Part shown: piece after piece, positions 36,402-49,640 of the stretch | Position numbering within the stretch: position 1 is the stretch's first letter | How the letters are laid out: each line of letters opens with the position of its first letter | NCBI GenBank assembly: GCA_963971285.1 | Contig: OZ020246.1 | Location: forward strand, 20,009,217 to 20,073,216 | Direction of reading: 5' to 3' | Origin: Astropecten irregularis | Lineage: Eukaryota; Echinodermata; Asteroidea; Paxillosida; Astropectinidae | Length of the DNA stretch: 64,000 nt | The notes under the pieces: model-generated | What the model was told of the DNA's origin: nothing | Seen by the model: the letters and a program-made list of their open reading frames with translations, nothing else | Database searches by the model: none | Made by a program: the position numbers and the translations under genes

Positions 36402-38639
36402 AGAATGGATCCTACACATATGCCATTCATTCAGTGATAAATGCATGGGAAAACCGGCTTATAGCTTGGAAAAAAATATGGCCTTGTTATTTTTGTGTTG
36501 CTTGTTTTCCCCCAAGAAGAGGCAAATCTTTGCTTGTAACAGCATCACAAGGACACACTTGACAGAGTGTTTTTCAAATTTGACGCTTATTCCGCGGTGA
36601 ACATATCACGCCTATACGCAGCCTAACGAGGCGACCTGTACACCTGGAACCCTAACCCAATTGCATCATGATGCTTAGTATGACCACGGAAAAACACGTC
36701 TGTAGGTCAACCGTTCAACGGCCCTTGAACTTCACGCAGCAATAGACGCAGGTTGCTACCACGCACTGCCCACGGCATACTCTGCCGCCATTACCTCCTT
36801 TTTTCTGAAGAGGTTTACATGTTTTTTATGGACATTTCCATTGACAGAAAATTGCTTTAACAATTTAAATCCATACATTAAATACCCAAACCCAAAATGA
36901 GCTTGCATCATGGTTGAAAGCAAAATGAAAAATTTACCCCAAAAAACGGAAATTGCCAGGAAAGAAAATAAAAATTGAATCGAGGAAGAAATTATATACA
37001 GTCTGCTGAATGAAATTTGTAGCTCCTAGCTATGGACAATTTTGACAATCTCTCTCAATACTTAATTAACTTTTATGAACATCATGCCCTCACTACCGTA
37101 CATGCAGACTGTGTCAAACACCACCAAAAAAAAAAACACCTCGGGGCAGCTCAGGTACAAGAGTAATCAATTTTTGGTGTGTAATTTTAGTCATGAGTCC
37201 TACAGTGATATTTCTGTAGATGGGAAAACCATTATTAAACAGAGCATACCCTACGGCCAGTTGAGGTATTGTGTACGAGACATATCTGAGATGTCTAGAA
37301 TGTCCGGTTCACATGCCTTACATCAACAGTCAAGCCTGTCAAGCTAGTAGCCAATACGACGGTCTAGTAATAGCCGTCATCCGGAGAGGGATTCTTAGGA
37401 TCTATATGCACCAAACATCATGCAATCGGCCCTCAGGGAATGTTTCTGGCATGTGTAGTGAAAGGAGGGTTAAATTCAAGATTTCGAGAATGCCGATATA
37501 TCAGTCGGACATCAATCTAACATAATTTTCAAAGTCTGTTACAGTATCACATTTGCAATGATTTTACAAACATTCCTTTCATTACTTCCAGCACAGCAAA
37601 CACACTGGCATATTAGTTACCAGCAACAGAGGGCGCTCTTCCATATTGCTGGTTTGATAAATTCAGGCAATGACTGATGACGAATCAATCTGTTACTGAA
37701 TTTTATTTTTTGCAACATGGATGAAAGTCATCGAGGAAGTAGGCCTATATATTTTCATTTGTGTCAATTTTTCTGATTATATATGTAAAACAACATACCA
37801 CAACTTGAATAAAATCAAAGACCAAAATCTCACATTTTTTCTCAACCCAAAGGATATAGTGTGACCATTCTGTAGACAAAGTAAAATAAAGTTTCCCCAA
37901 TCCTGAAATATTATTCATTCTTTTCAATTAGCTTTCTAATTGATACACTTCCAAGCCACTGACAACATTACTTAAAATCTATGAATTTAATATCTCAGTT
38001 CTAAATATAGGTAAGGAATTTGTTCACTTGCAATTTTTTTTCTCATAAAATAGAAATTTGTGGAAAGTGCACTTTATCTGTTTATAGCCACTGCTGTCAG
38101 AACCACCTTTTACAAATACGTAGTTAGGCCTTTAAAGTATAGTTTTCCTCTCTCGTTAAGCAGGTACAAAACAAAAGAAAAAACCTGAACCATTCATCAA
38201 GATTCTGTTTTGAAGTCCATCCCATTCACAACACACCGATAATCTGCCTTGCTCTACGGGCCGAGAAATTCAACCACATTATAAGGAAGGAAAAGCATCT
38301 TTCGCAACATCCAGTTTACTGGTTTAGCCTGGAGCACAACAGGTGCAGTGCCTATGGTACACACCGGCCAGGCCAATTATAAGCAGCCTGGCAATCGGCC
38401 AGACTGACACTAGTTTAACGGGACCTGTCAACTGGAACATCAACAAACACGGAGGCCATGCCTGCTACCGCTTCCTACAACAATTATCCAGATGGACCTG
38501 AGCCAACACAACACCAGATGGAAAGTGCTACAATTATAAGCATGGCGTCGCAATATAAAATTATCAAATCGTCAAAATCATAGTGGCAGTGCCAGCGGGG
38601 CCAGTTGACAAACATCCTCATTGGGCCTCTTCCAAATGG

Positions 38640-38675
<36 letters not shown>

Positions 38676-40006
38676 CGACACCATTTTGTGAATCCATTCT
38701 TAAATTACGGGCATCAAAATAGAGACTTTTGGCTGCGGTTTCAGAAGTAGACTGGTTTGAAAAAGAAAACAGAGCAAAACCACAGCCTATATTTTACAGA
38801 ATATGGATGACGGAACTGGAGCCTGAGCCTAAGACTAAGCCTCCGTTTCAAAGGCCCAATGTCATGTAGGTTTAAGTCTAACACATAATCTTTATCAGTC
38901 ACAATTAAGTCAAATGTTAAGATTCAAAACGTGAATTTTGTTATTATTTTGAATTAATCTATTCTGTCACAGAATCATTTACAGAGTCACTCGTACAAAA
39001 ACAAAAACAAACAAATAATTTTGTTTACCAGTAAATATTTGGAAAAATAGAGAGTGAACAATGCAATTCTAAAAGAATTAAGTTTTCACGTTACTGAACA
39101 AAATTGGTTACACGTGCAGATCCTTTTCAAAAACGTTCCTTGACACCTTTCCATATTTATTTGCCTGAGGGAAGTTTTGCAGAACTGCTTAAAAGCAAAA
39201 CAAAATAAATTGCTTGGCATAAAAATCATCATTCCTAATAAACATAGGATTACCAACCATTTTTTTAATGTGACACTCATCATGTTTTTGGGCTGGTATT
39301 CTGTTAGATTACCATCCGCATGGGTTTTGGGCTTTTCATGCTTTATACAAATAAGCAAATTTTTGTGAAGCCGGCAGCCATATTGACTCACAAGATAAAT
39401 TGGCAAAGGCAGAAACATCCAGAAATCATTTCTCAATCTGTCAAGAATCATTCCCCTTTGGGTATAAATCACCAATCATAAGTTACCTTTTTCTCATCAA
39501 TGTCACATCCAGCTCTGAATGACGTAAAAACCAACGACGTATTACCAATCCAGTTCAGTAAAAGATTCACTTTGTCAACTTTCGTCAAAACTGTAAACCA
39601 GCCGCTCTCGGTGTAAGGGTTCGTTTGGAGCCAAAACCAAAAAAAAAGGTGAATGTGGTACGATGACACACCAAGTGGGCTTTAACCTCCGTACGTCCGC
39701 GAGCTGGCATATATATGTTCCACTTCCTGTGCCCGAAATAGCACGGTGTGAGGAAGCTTCTAATCAGCATGTCAGGGATTGACAAATAGGAGCAAACTCT
39801 TCCCCCAGCCACCCAACCAAGCTCCCTAGGAAGGGTTCAATACAGTGAGCGATAGATTTGTCCCCCTTCTCTCCCCTCCCCTACCACTCCCCTCTACGCA
39901 ACTAAATACAGGCCTACTGCTAATTGTTTTTTTCTCGAATAGTAAGGAAATTCACATGATGAGTGTCTGAATGCAAGTTATAGTGCTGCCTAAAACTTAT
40001 CAAACT
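36402..40006. other. Gene-free stretch
   Basis: Holds the type E element at 38620 and a possible decayed type B copy at about 39170-39375. No coding region supported. Confidence 0.45.
38620..38860. mobile_element. Type E element with (GGCTCA)n left arm
   Basis: Ends ATTGGGCCTCTTCCAAA and TTTCAAAGGCCCAAT. The left arm is expanded to about six GGCTCA units; the right arm has GAGCCTGAGCCTAAG. The core is shared with the other two copies. Confidence 0.75.
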
Positions 40007-40058
40007 TTAGCATTCGATAAAGATCCTGTTAGGATAGAAACGCATCAGGCCATCCATG
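40007..40058 (+). repeat. Type D repeat, short copy
   Basis: ATTCGATAAAGATCCTGTTA and AGGATAGAAACGCATCAGGC match the core with a few changes. Confidence 0.6.
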
Positions 40059-40690
40059 CAAAATTTTGCCTATAAAGTCAGCAATTTCCTCATTAATAAC
40101 AAAATCTGTCTCCGGACATGATTTTACAGTTTTTCCAAATGTTACAAAAAAATACAAAAAGTCTAAGTATCCTTTTAGTGCTTTTAAGCTGGGAGGAATG
40201 GACAGATTTTGCAACATGGCTAAAAGCCAAATAAGGAGCCTTTAACAATGTGGGCTATACAATGCTCTGTATTTATAAATCATGTTTAATTTATTTACAT
40301 GTGTGCAAAACAAGCAAGCAATATGTCTCGTTAGTAATTATATCTCATTTGACTGCCACCAGACCAGATGCCTCCACCACCAAAAAAAAAAACCCAACAA
40401 CAAAAATGAGTGAACATAAGGGAAAATACATGCATGTTCTCTCTTTAGCTGGGGATCCCTGCACCATATTCATTCCTTCCTGTTAACTTCTAATGCCACC
40501 CTATCGGAAATGCCAGAGCTAAAATTAGATAACAAGTCCCTGGGAATTAAAGCAATAAAAGTCCCTGCACAAAATCACAAGCACATTACATTTATAAGCT
40601 TTTTTACTTGGCATGCTTGGAGTGACATTCGTAATAGCATCAAATATGGAGTTTAAATAATTATGTACAAGATTTCTAGGTGCATTTTCG

Positions 40691-40977
40691 GTGCCTTGTG
40701 AAGACCGAGTACAATGGATTGAATAATATGTCTCCACAGGGAAATTCTAAATGTGTATACATGTGGGTCTCCAGTCTCCACAAGATTTTCATGTAGGCCT
40801 AATTGGCATTAACTAAAAATGGAAGAATTTCCACACTCACGAAGAGAAGGGACGTTTGCTAGAAATTCCAACCCAAGAAAGTGATTCTGGTTTGGGAGTG
40901 ATTTCAATTCTGTTCTTCGGAGAGTCTTTACTTTATAGTACACAAAAACAAAGCCATGTCTCCACAAGGATACAAAT
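40691..40977 (+). repeat. Duplicated segment, uninterrupted copy
   Basis: Shares GGTGCCTTGTG, GTCTCCACAGGGA, GGAAGAATTTCC-type blocks, AAAGTGATTCTGGTTT and ACAAAGCCATGTCTCCA, in order, with 42744-43198. Confidence 0.7.
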
Positions 40978-41857
40978 ACTTAACACAGAATTTGGGTCGG
41001 TGACCAGTGTCTCCGAAGCAAATAATTTCTGAGCTAAGCACATTTGTGAGCTTAGCAGCTACATGTATGTTAAGCTGGCCTTTAGTGCAATTTCCCAAAA
41101 CTACCTACCACCAAAACATTTGTTAATCACGTTTTTTATGGTTATTAAGCAAGAATCAGATTCCACTCCCTAGAAACATATATTTACATGGACATTCGGT
41201 TGGTATCCTTGTTTCCTAAGTAACATGTGCTTCCATGTATACATTTGGCTGGTTTCCTTTGAAACTCTCTCCTGTCAACTTATTTCTGTGTCATTAATGT
41301 ATTGGTCACATGTTGACTTGTACAACTGGCCATAGGGAAAACAGAATGCAGAGCCACCATCAGGAGAAGACCAAGGACCATACTCAAAGGAATCCAGTCT
41401 GCTTTATTCTAATTTCAGACACGATCCTCCTCTATAAATCTGGATCAATTAATCCCGTCTTCACCTTTAAGTGAAATCCATTAGTTGATTTGACTAATTG
41501 ACCTACATGCTGTACAGAGGCGCAGCAGCGGCAGTCGAGACACCGCGCATAAAACAAAGCCCTTTCACAATTAACATGCCTGAAGTGGAATGGGTAAGAT
41601 TTTAAGAACAAGTTGATGAAAATAGAGGCATTAATTTCTTTCTACTTGAGTCAAGTTGAAATTTTAAACTGTCAATAGTGAAATTAATTTCCACAAAAAA
41701 AAAAAATCATCATTGGAGTTAATTGATAGAAATAATGTCAGATAATGATAAGAAGCGCTGCCTAGAGCAAGGAGCCTTCGTGTGAGAATTCAAATGATTA
41801 GTGCTAAACAGCTGCTGAGCCAAAAAACCTCTTGTATCCCAAATACTGCAGCCTGTA

Positions 41858-41980
41858 AGGGCCTGTTTGTTTTATGCAAAGGATCACAGATTCTACGGAT
41901 CTGGATCCCATTTTAGCGTACCCTGCATAGGACGTGGATCCCTAAATATGGGATCCTTTGCCTTAAACAAACAGGCCCCT
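41858..41980. mobile_element. Type C element
   Basis: Ends AGGGCCTGTTTGTTT and AAACAAACAGGCCCCT, inverted relative to the copy at 24193 as judged by the GGATCC blocks. Confidence 0.8.
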
Positions 41981-42240
41981 AGGAGCGCACTCAGGAATCG
42001 GCTTGTCACACCGGAAATGATTAATGATAACTCTGGTTGTTGTTGTTTTTTCTATTCTATTTTAGAGTGGACAAATAAAGACCCAATGATCAGACAAAAC
42101 AACTGGATGCCTCCAGGCTCCAGGTAGAATGGAAGGTATTTATCACCAGGAACAAAACTGCGGTGCTTTATTTCACCGTCAATGATTGTAATCTGGTTTC
42201 ATGTATTCAACTCAGATGCTATCCATCTTCTTGGGATTAA

Positions 42241-42355
42241 TTTGTTAATGCACATGATCAGCGATTTTGGAGATCCATGTCCCATGCAGGATGCACTCAA
42301 ATGGGATCCGGAGCAGCAGGATCACTTATCTCGTGCCTGAAACAAACAGGTCCCT
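42241..42355. mobile_element. Type C element, left end decayed
   Basis: Right end CTGAAACAAACAGGTCCCT and inner ATGGGATCCGGAGCAGCAGG match the family. Confidence 0.7.
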
Positions 42356-42743
42356 TGATTGACTATTGAAGAACGCATGGTTCCCCAAAGAAAAAACAAC
42401 ACACTGCCATTATGGTTGATTTTCATTTCTTGATTACACACAAAGGAAAGTAAATGATCACATTATTAAAATAATAGGTCAATGATATGTCAACTTTTAA
42501 TATAAATTCATGTGCAAGAGTCATTTCAAGGACATGAAATGAGACTCGTGTTGGAAAGAGGACGGTCTTATTTAGTCCTGTAAACTGTACTTACAATTAT
42601 GACTGATTGCCCGTACTCCCATAGTACAGTGGCTTTAACCTGACCTGCTAGTATGAGAGTGATGAATTTAACATTCAAAGGAACCAACATCTTCCTAGGG
42701 TATCTAGACCAAGGTGTGAGCAGACAAGTGTGAACACATATCC

Positions 42744-43198
42744 GGTGCCTTGTGGAGAACAATAGATCAAATACGTATCCACAGGGACATTATAAAGGTG
42801 TATAGGTCTCCACAAGGTTTTCAGTATTACAGTACTTGAATTAACTCAAAAAGGAGGAATTTCCAAGGTATACTTTATGTCGTCACAAAGAGTATTTTAT
42901 ATAATAAAGGGATGTTCACTAAAACATTTCAACCCAGGAAAATGATTCTGGTTTAAATGGAAGTGATTCTAATATGGGCGATTCACAATAGTGCGGCACC
43001 ATGAGTTTGCAACGCGTTGGCCAATCACAATGCACGGAATTAATTTTGTCAACAAATTGTTTATGGGAAAGATGCGCAGTTTGTCAACAAACTCATGGTG
43101 GCGCAATGTATTGTGAAACACCCGTATTCTTCAGAGATCAATTGAGTGTTCGTTTTAGTACACAAGAACAAAGCCATGTCTCCATGGGGATACAGATT
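42744..43198 (+). repeat. Duplicated segment, copy interrupted by a MITE
   Basis: Same block order as 40691-40977, split by the 158-bp MITE at 42971-43128. Confidence 0.7.
42971..43128. mobile_element. MITE inserted in a duplicated segment
   Basis: AATATGGGCGATTCACAATA and TATTGTGAAACACCCGTATT pair, as do CACCATGAGTTTG and CAAACTCATGGTG inside them. Flanks match a second copy of the host repeat at 40691-40977 that lacks this insert. Confidence 0.8.
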
Positions 43199-43874
43199 TG
43201 AGTACGTGTATGAATAGTATGTGTACAGTCAGCTTTGAGCAGGCAAACATATTGACATCTACAGCACAGCAAACACCCCCCCCCCCCCCCACACACCCCG
43301 CCCCACTTTCCCTTTCCATTTCCAAAACATTCCGCCATTAAATTGTCGCATTAACACCATCAAGACCCTAAGTTGGCCGATCAGATTAGATTAACCTGAC
43401 CAAAATGCCACTGCAAATTCACGCTGCAACCAAATTGCCCCAGAGGCTTAGGCCAACTAACAATCTGTACAAATCTTTCTTCTCCTCTCCCCCAACTTGT
43501 CAAGTCCTATTGATGCGCTCAGTCTCTAGAACGTTATTTTTCTTTTTTCCCCCACCAGCGGGGTTTAAGTATGGGTAATTATCAGGATGATTCTGGGTCA
43601 ATCTGCCCACACAAGGAAGACGGTATAACACAGTCCCAATCCCAAACGTGGTGCTGTTTTGAGGACGTGTATGTTTGGCCGGTGATTGCCGGCTCTTTCT
43701 TCCGATGGCTACTTGCGATTTTGTCCACTGTCCACGGACAAATCTCATCAACAAGGTGTAAAAACAACATTATCTGTTGCACTAATTCACCATAGTAAGG
43801 TCCTGTAAGAATTGTGCACCTTATACACCTCACAATATCATCACAGCGAGAAAAGACTTCAATCTTAATTTTCA

Positions 43875-44100
43875 GGGGCCAATTGAAAGAGTTGCCTTAA
43901 AGCATAAAGGTTTGCCTTTATAGCTTGAAAAGTAGGTTAACACAAACAGGATGGACAAAAAATCAAAATCATCTTAGTGATGTTGACTGCTTTTGGCTAG
44001 TTTTATCAGATATTTATGCTTATATCCTAAGCAAAACATTCCCTACGAATGGCAGACTGACAAACTTAAATTGTTTAACAAGGATATTTATAAGATAATC
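43875..44100 (+). mobile_element. Type B element, left-end fragment
   Basis: Starts GGGGCCAATTGAAAGAG and keeps an AAGCATAAAGG-type block, then diverges. The matching right end is not seen. Confidence 0.4.
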
Positions 44101-44118
44101 AATTTTGCAGTATTCCAT

Positions 44119-44212
44119 CATGAGACATGAATTATACTCTTTTGAGCTGTGTAGCTCTGAAAAGAGCCGGTTAACTCAACACAACTCAAAAGAGTATAGT
44201 TTATGTCTCATG
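44119..44212 (+). other. Long hairpin, 33-bp arms and 28-nt loop
   Basis: 44119-44151 pairs with 44180-44212: 30 Watson-Crick pairs, two G-U wobbles if transcribed from the plus strand, and one mismatch. It may be a tiny foldback transposon or a hairpin RNA; nothing here shows transcription. Confidence 0.6.
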
Positions 44213-44269
44213 GTGTTACCACAAAATAAATTTATATGCACTTCCGCCATGCATAGCCTCAAATCTAAC

Positions 44270-44606
44270 TTAAAGGTACAGTACATGTATGTACTATCAT
44301 ACATTGGAAGGAAACCAAAACAGAAATGTTCAAAGATTTACCTTTAATTTTCAGGGTATGGACCTGGTACAAACATATCGTAAAACAAAATACTGAAAAC
44401 AGTTTCAATCTCCGAGATCAAAACCTCACAATTACAATCACCTTACAATATCGGGTAACAACAATGATTTTTTGCTGTTTTCTACTGTTTCCGATGATAA
44501 ATCGAGCTGAAAATTTCACAGGTTTGTTCTTGTTTCATGACAAATCAAATTATGAACAGACAGCAGCTGTTCTATCAACTTTACCAAAGTATGATATACC
44601 CTTTAA
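44270..44606 (+). mobile_element. Type A TTAA transposon, copy 7 (divergent)
   Basis: Ends match the family, though the left terminal repeat has a short TACATGTA-containing insertion. The middle is unlike most other copies. Its right TTAA is also the left TTAA of copy 8. Confidence 0.7.
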
Positions 44607-44906
44607 AGGTAGTATCATACTTTGGTTTTTGTCAAAGAAATACAGATTCATGGGCAAAAATATCAAGACAGATACAGTATTAGTGATCTGTGAAAATTGC
44701 AGTCCCATACGGTGCCCACTTTTTGAGAAAACAGTGAAAAACTGTCGGTCATTGTTTTAATTAATTTCTGGATTAATACACCATTTCAGGCAGAACAATT
44801 TTAACTGTATGTTTCTACCACCACCATCTTCATACCCTGTAAGTTAAAAGTAAATCTGTGAAAATTTCTGTTTTAGTTTCTTACCAAAGTATGATATTAC
44901 CTTTAA
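44603..44906 (-). mobile_element. Type A TTAA transposon, copy 8
   Basis: Inverted copy abutting copy 7 and sharing a single TTAA with it, so one element probably landed in the target site of the other. Confidence 0.83.
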
Positions 44907-45224
44907 GGCTTTTTTATGCTTAAGCAAATGTTCATGATTACTGATTAAGCAGCTCATCTAAATTAGCTCAATGCTGTTATCTCTACACAGTTGACATCCG
45001 GTGCGATCCTACAAATACCTCAAGGCTTAAACAGGATTGAGGAAGATTTGATCAATTGATCAGGGGGGGTTAAGAGACAAGCGTGGATTTTCTCATTGGA
45101 GCGTTGCCCCATTTCAGACAGCATTTAACATCAATTGGATTGATCACTGGCTGTCAGTAAACTGTATGTGGGTTATCAACCAGATTGTGGAGATGTGCTG
45201 AATGGAACATGATGCTTGGTACAT

Positions 45225-45425
45225 GTAAGAGACATGTAAGCGGTTTCATGACTTCTGAATGCCAAACCAACAAAGATAACCGACTTTTTGGGTCACTGCC
45301 AACATAGGGCTATGGGTAGCTCAGTTGGTACTTGAGCAGCAGTACAGTATTCCGGGGTTCGGAAAATTGAAATTGTTCATTGCTCACTTTTCAATGACTT
45401 AAAATTCATCCCTTTAAGTCTCCAT
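45225..45425 (+). mobile_element. tRNA-derived SINE, decayed
   Basis: Upstream block GCCAAACCAACAAAGATAAC, A box GGTAGCTCAGTTGG, lost B box, then TTGCTCACTTTTCAATGAC. Confidence 0.7.
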
Positions 45426-48122
45426 CGTGGTTATTTGATGATTAAAATTTCAATTTAAACAAAATAAAATGAAATAAAATTGAAGTGAGTGAAATTCTAC
45501 TGGATCTACAGAAGTTCCAGAATATCAAGCTGCTCCAGCTAATCCATAGTGCGTATGAATTTAAGACAAGCAAACCATGCACTGGGGATTCCAATGCCTT
45601 GGATGTGGTTATATAGGGAGAGATACTTTGTCGAAGAAAGAATCCTCAACTGTGACAAAGTAAACTGGTGCTAAGTGCAATCTTACATAAGGCCGAGGTA
45701 TATACTAGGGCTAGCGAGGTACAATTTGCAAACTATGCCAAAACACAATTTAACTGTTTGCCGCGCCAATGTTCTCTGGGAATTTTGCATTACGCCAGGT
45801 CATATTTCACAGCTTTGCCATACAGTTGGAATCATGTATGCATGGTGTTTTATTTTGTAATATGCACAAACAGCATACAGGAAATACTCTCACTTCAAGC
45901 ATTTAATTATTCATCAAGAGTTAATTCTCTGTGTACACAAAACAAAAACACAGCTCAAGATGAAATAAGGCTGTCCTTGTGCCAAATCATGCTCATCTAA
46001 GAAACCGCCACAATGAATAAATTATTATGATAATACTCGAAGCAATTCCCATAGTTACGCACGGGCGCCTCTGCCAACTGATGCGACAACCCCACAGTGT
46101 ACGGTCAGTGGATGGGTGGACTGGATAATGACATGCAATTACAACCAGTTTGATTATAAAACCGAGTCAAAACACCCACGTGATGATAGATGCATGCAAA
46201 TTGCTTATACATGTAGTACTACTTCCAAGAGCGCCAACTGACCGCTGACACCGCCCGGTCAGTTTCTGACCATCAAGCTGTCTCCTGGAGAGCAATTAGT
46301 AGCCTAAACCTTAACAATCAGCCATACACGTTAAACACAGATGGCGCATATTACCCCGGGAAATATATAAACAAAGGATATATAACCCTTGATGAAATAT
46401 TTGCTATTTTTGTTTACATTTTGCAATCCCTAAACAGAGAACGCCCTGCAAAACAAGATATACGTGTAACCCTCCTAGTGACAAGGGAATTGTTGAATGA
46501 GCAGTCTGACCCTAAGTACAAGAAGGACTTGAACAGAAGTCACTGTGTTGCTTGACAGAATGCTGGCCAACAGAATCAACGCTTTAAACTGTTATCTTCT
46601 TGGAACAAATCAAGTCAAAATCAGACAAACCTGTCACACAAGCAAAAATGGTGCAACCCCCAAGAACACAACGGACAAGAAGACCATTCATTTTGCTATT
46701 TACTTCTACTGAGCTGTCTTTATTTCATACATACTGTCATTACTCACATGACGAACTGGCAGGTTAAAACATAGTTTTAAGAACTGCCATGCCCTTTTGA
46801 TTTTTTTATGATTACTCGTCAAAGTCAAACTGCAGGGCCACAGTAATTGTCTGGTGTAAGTAAATCTTGAGAATTAGCATTGTCAAGTCTAGCGTTTGTA
46901 TTCTGGCATTAAGCCACTACTGCATGGGGTCAGGAGCCCTTTTAAAGATACAGCTACCCCGGTTGTCAGGCTGGTATTAGATGTCTGTACTCAAAACAGT
47001 AGTCTAAAGAATGGATTCAATTCAAATTGCCTACGGATTTTTGTTGTCACAAGCACTTGGGAAAGCATTATGTTCACGGAACTTCAAAATGTCAGGAAGT
47101 GTAATCTTTAATTAATGAAAGGAACGATTCAATTACACGTATAATACCTTCTGATTAACAAATTACTACTAGCATTCAATTCGTCTGACAGCCGGCTAAA
47201 ACCATCAACTGCCATGAATCAAACTAATCACCACGGAGATATCATCTGTAGATTGCACCCCCCTCCCCAAAGAAAAAGACACAACGCGAAGAACAAACTT
47301 GTTTAATTCCGAGTCTTCAGAACGGCAAAGGCTTCATCAAGATGCATTGTAGACTAGAACATTTGCATCAGGGTCGCAGTAAAGCCAGTATGTTACCATG
47401 GGGATTCCGCCATCTTGGATATGATTTCGCGTTGACTGGAAACAAAAACCAAGACAAAAACAAACAACAAAATAAAAATAAAAAATTCACGTGGCATTTA
47501 CGGAGGGACACAGTTACAAATTGTTCCCTTTGTGCAGGCTATTCTTGGTTCTAGCTCAATAAGATACAGCCACAGGGAGACTATATTTAGCCGAACGGAT
47601 TACATTTTGAGCGCCTTTAATTCTACAGCCCGAGAGATATGGGAAACCGGCTAATTTTGTTCCAAAGACTGGCCCCGTCACTGGTGCCCACTCATCATTG
47701 TGGTTAATACACATGTGCATTAGCCACGTTAACCAATGAGTCATGTGAAAATGATTGATTCTGCCTCCTGTGTCTATTCTAATCCCTGGATGTGTCCGTG
47801 GATCCAAATCTCAGCCACGTTCATCATCATCATGAGTCGTGCCAAGAGGAAAGAGAAGACTTGCCAACATTTCTCCCGTTGAGAAACTGCCACAGCACCG
47901 ATTATTAATTAATCCCCTACCCAATGCCTGGATGTTGACAGTCACCCCCGACAAAGTTCATGACAAATGGAACAAATGAAATCCTTTTTTTAGAGGAGGA
48001 AGCGAACTCGGTGATCGAGGGGGCACTTCCGCACCGCTGCTGCTTTTGGTATTTAAAGCATACTATCTGTTCAGCATTTAGCAGCTCTCTTTGCAGTGAT
48101 ACTGGCTTTGGGCTGGCAATCT
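45426..48122. other. Unique sequence without a recognised gene
   Basis: One of the longest repeat-free stretches of the window. Open frames at 45668-46000 and 46896-47111 have no family resemblance. An octamer ATGCAAAT occurs near 46195. It could contain regulatory DNA, but nothing shows it. Confidence 0.4.
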
Positions 48123-48369
48123 GGGGTCAATTTCATGGAGCTGTTAAGCACAAAAACATTGCTTAGCACAAAATGTCTTGCTCGATAAAACAAATATGTA
48201 CCATTAGAATTCCATTTGATATTTATGGTCAGCGAACAACAGCCAATTCAAAGACCAATCACAAGAGAGACACACCACTTGGAAATTTTGCTGTTAATCC
48301 TGTTTTTATTAAGACAGAAAAGTCATGGTTAGCAAATGTTTGTGCTAAGCAGGGCCATGAAATTGGCCC
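48123..48369. mobile_element. Type B element, complete copy
   Basis: Inverted ends GGGGTCAATTTCATGGAGC and ATGAAATTGGCCC; internal blocks match the copies near 22.5 kb. About 247 bp. Confidence 0.8.
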
Positions 48370-48620
48370 TTGATTTACTGAGCACGGTTTTTTAGTGCTT
48401 AAGCAAATTTTGGAATTATATAAAATATCCAAAACTGAATGACAATTTGCACCACTTTAAGTGGGATTTTCCTCTGTTCATTTCAAAACCGACATAATTC
48501 CAATGATAACTTCTGGATGAAGTCAACAAACAATATTGCCTCTTATAGAATTAGCTGGACTAAAGACACACAGCAACCTTTCCTACTCGATCCTGACGTT
48601 CTGGTAAGCAATCCGTTATT

Positions 48621-48742
48621 TCACTCCAAAAAAGATCCTGCTACTAGATCGAAAGGTCGGGCCCTCCTAACTCAAGCATTTTGTAATATTTCAGGTCATT
48701 ATTTTGGTTGATGAGCAGTTTGCAGCAGTTCATTACTTCAGT
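48621..48742 (+). repeat. Type D repeat, long copy
   Basis: Core AAGATCCTGCTACTAGATCG then GGGCCCTCCTAAC and the full tail with GGTTGATGAGCAGTTTGCAG and TTCATTACTT. Confidence 0.65.
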
Positions 48743-49640
48743 AAGACAGTACAGTCATGGACATGATGTATCCTCACCCCCACAACATGATCCTGTACTA
48801 AGCCCATTGATCCCCTTGGTTATCATCCGACACACATTCTAATCCAAATGATCAGGCAAAAACTTGAAAACCTAATCCTATGCATCCTAGCTTATAAAGA
48901 GGATCGATAAGACAACCCACAAACAATTCTGTCTACGGTAACATGATCTTCCTCGAATTCTTGCAACCAAATTTGCCAATCTCAAGCATTTCTTATTTCT
49001 TCACTAAAGATAAAATCGGGGGTCGATTTCACGAAACACTAAGACTGATGTCTCATTAGTGACTCAACCTTAAGTGCTAGGCAAAGTGTGACGTCACAAT
49101 ACAAATCACTATGGTGATACGATGACTCATCTTAAGGTTGATTAGAACAAATCCAGCACTGTAAGCACTTTTTTTGGCAATCATTTGCAAATGACATTTT
49201 CCTACTTGGGTCTGAAGGCACCAAAACTTGTTTGGATTTACAGCACCTAAAAGACGACTTCTAAGTCAATTTTTAGAGAATTTCAAGATCTCATCACAGA
49301 CTTAATACAACTGTTTTTGTTGTTTTTTGTCGAATGACATATCAAAGCCCAGTTCATTACCGGAAACTGTGACTGGTTCCCTGCTATTCTCTTTCAACAG
49401 TTTCACACCAAGAAACATATATTGATAACCAGTGCAACCATAAATCCTGTGGATTGATTCCAAACAGTCGACTACACTGGTTCAATAATCAGAGATTCAA
49501 TAAGCAGATTTTGGATCAAGTTAAAGGTCCTGCCATGATTTTCGTGTTTTGTTTTTTTAAGAAACAGGATGACAAAACAACACTGCACTGATACAATGAA
49601 ACATCACTGCCAATCTCAAATATGCAAAGACCCACATGAA
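48743..49640. other. Mostly unassigned
   Basis: Contains GGGGTCGATTTCACGAAACA at 49019, a probable left end of a transposon whose right end is not found. No gene seen. Confidence 0.4.

Noticed and set aside
44326-44760. 144-codon plus-strand frame
   Set aside because: It runs through two adjoining TTAA transposons; the same peptide fragments recur in other copies of the element.
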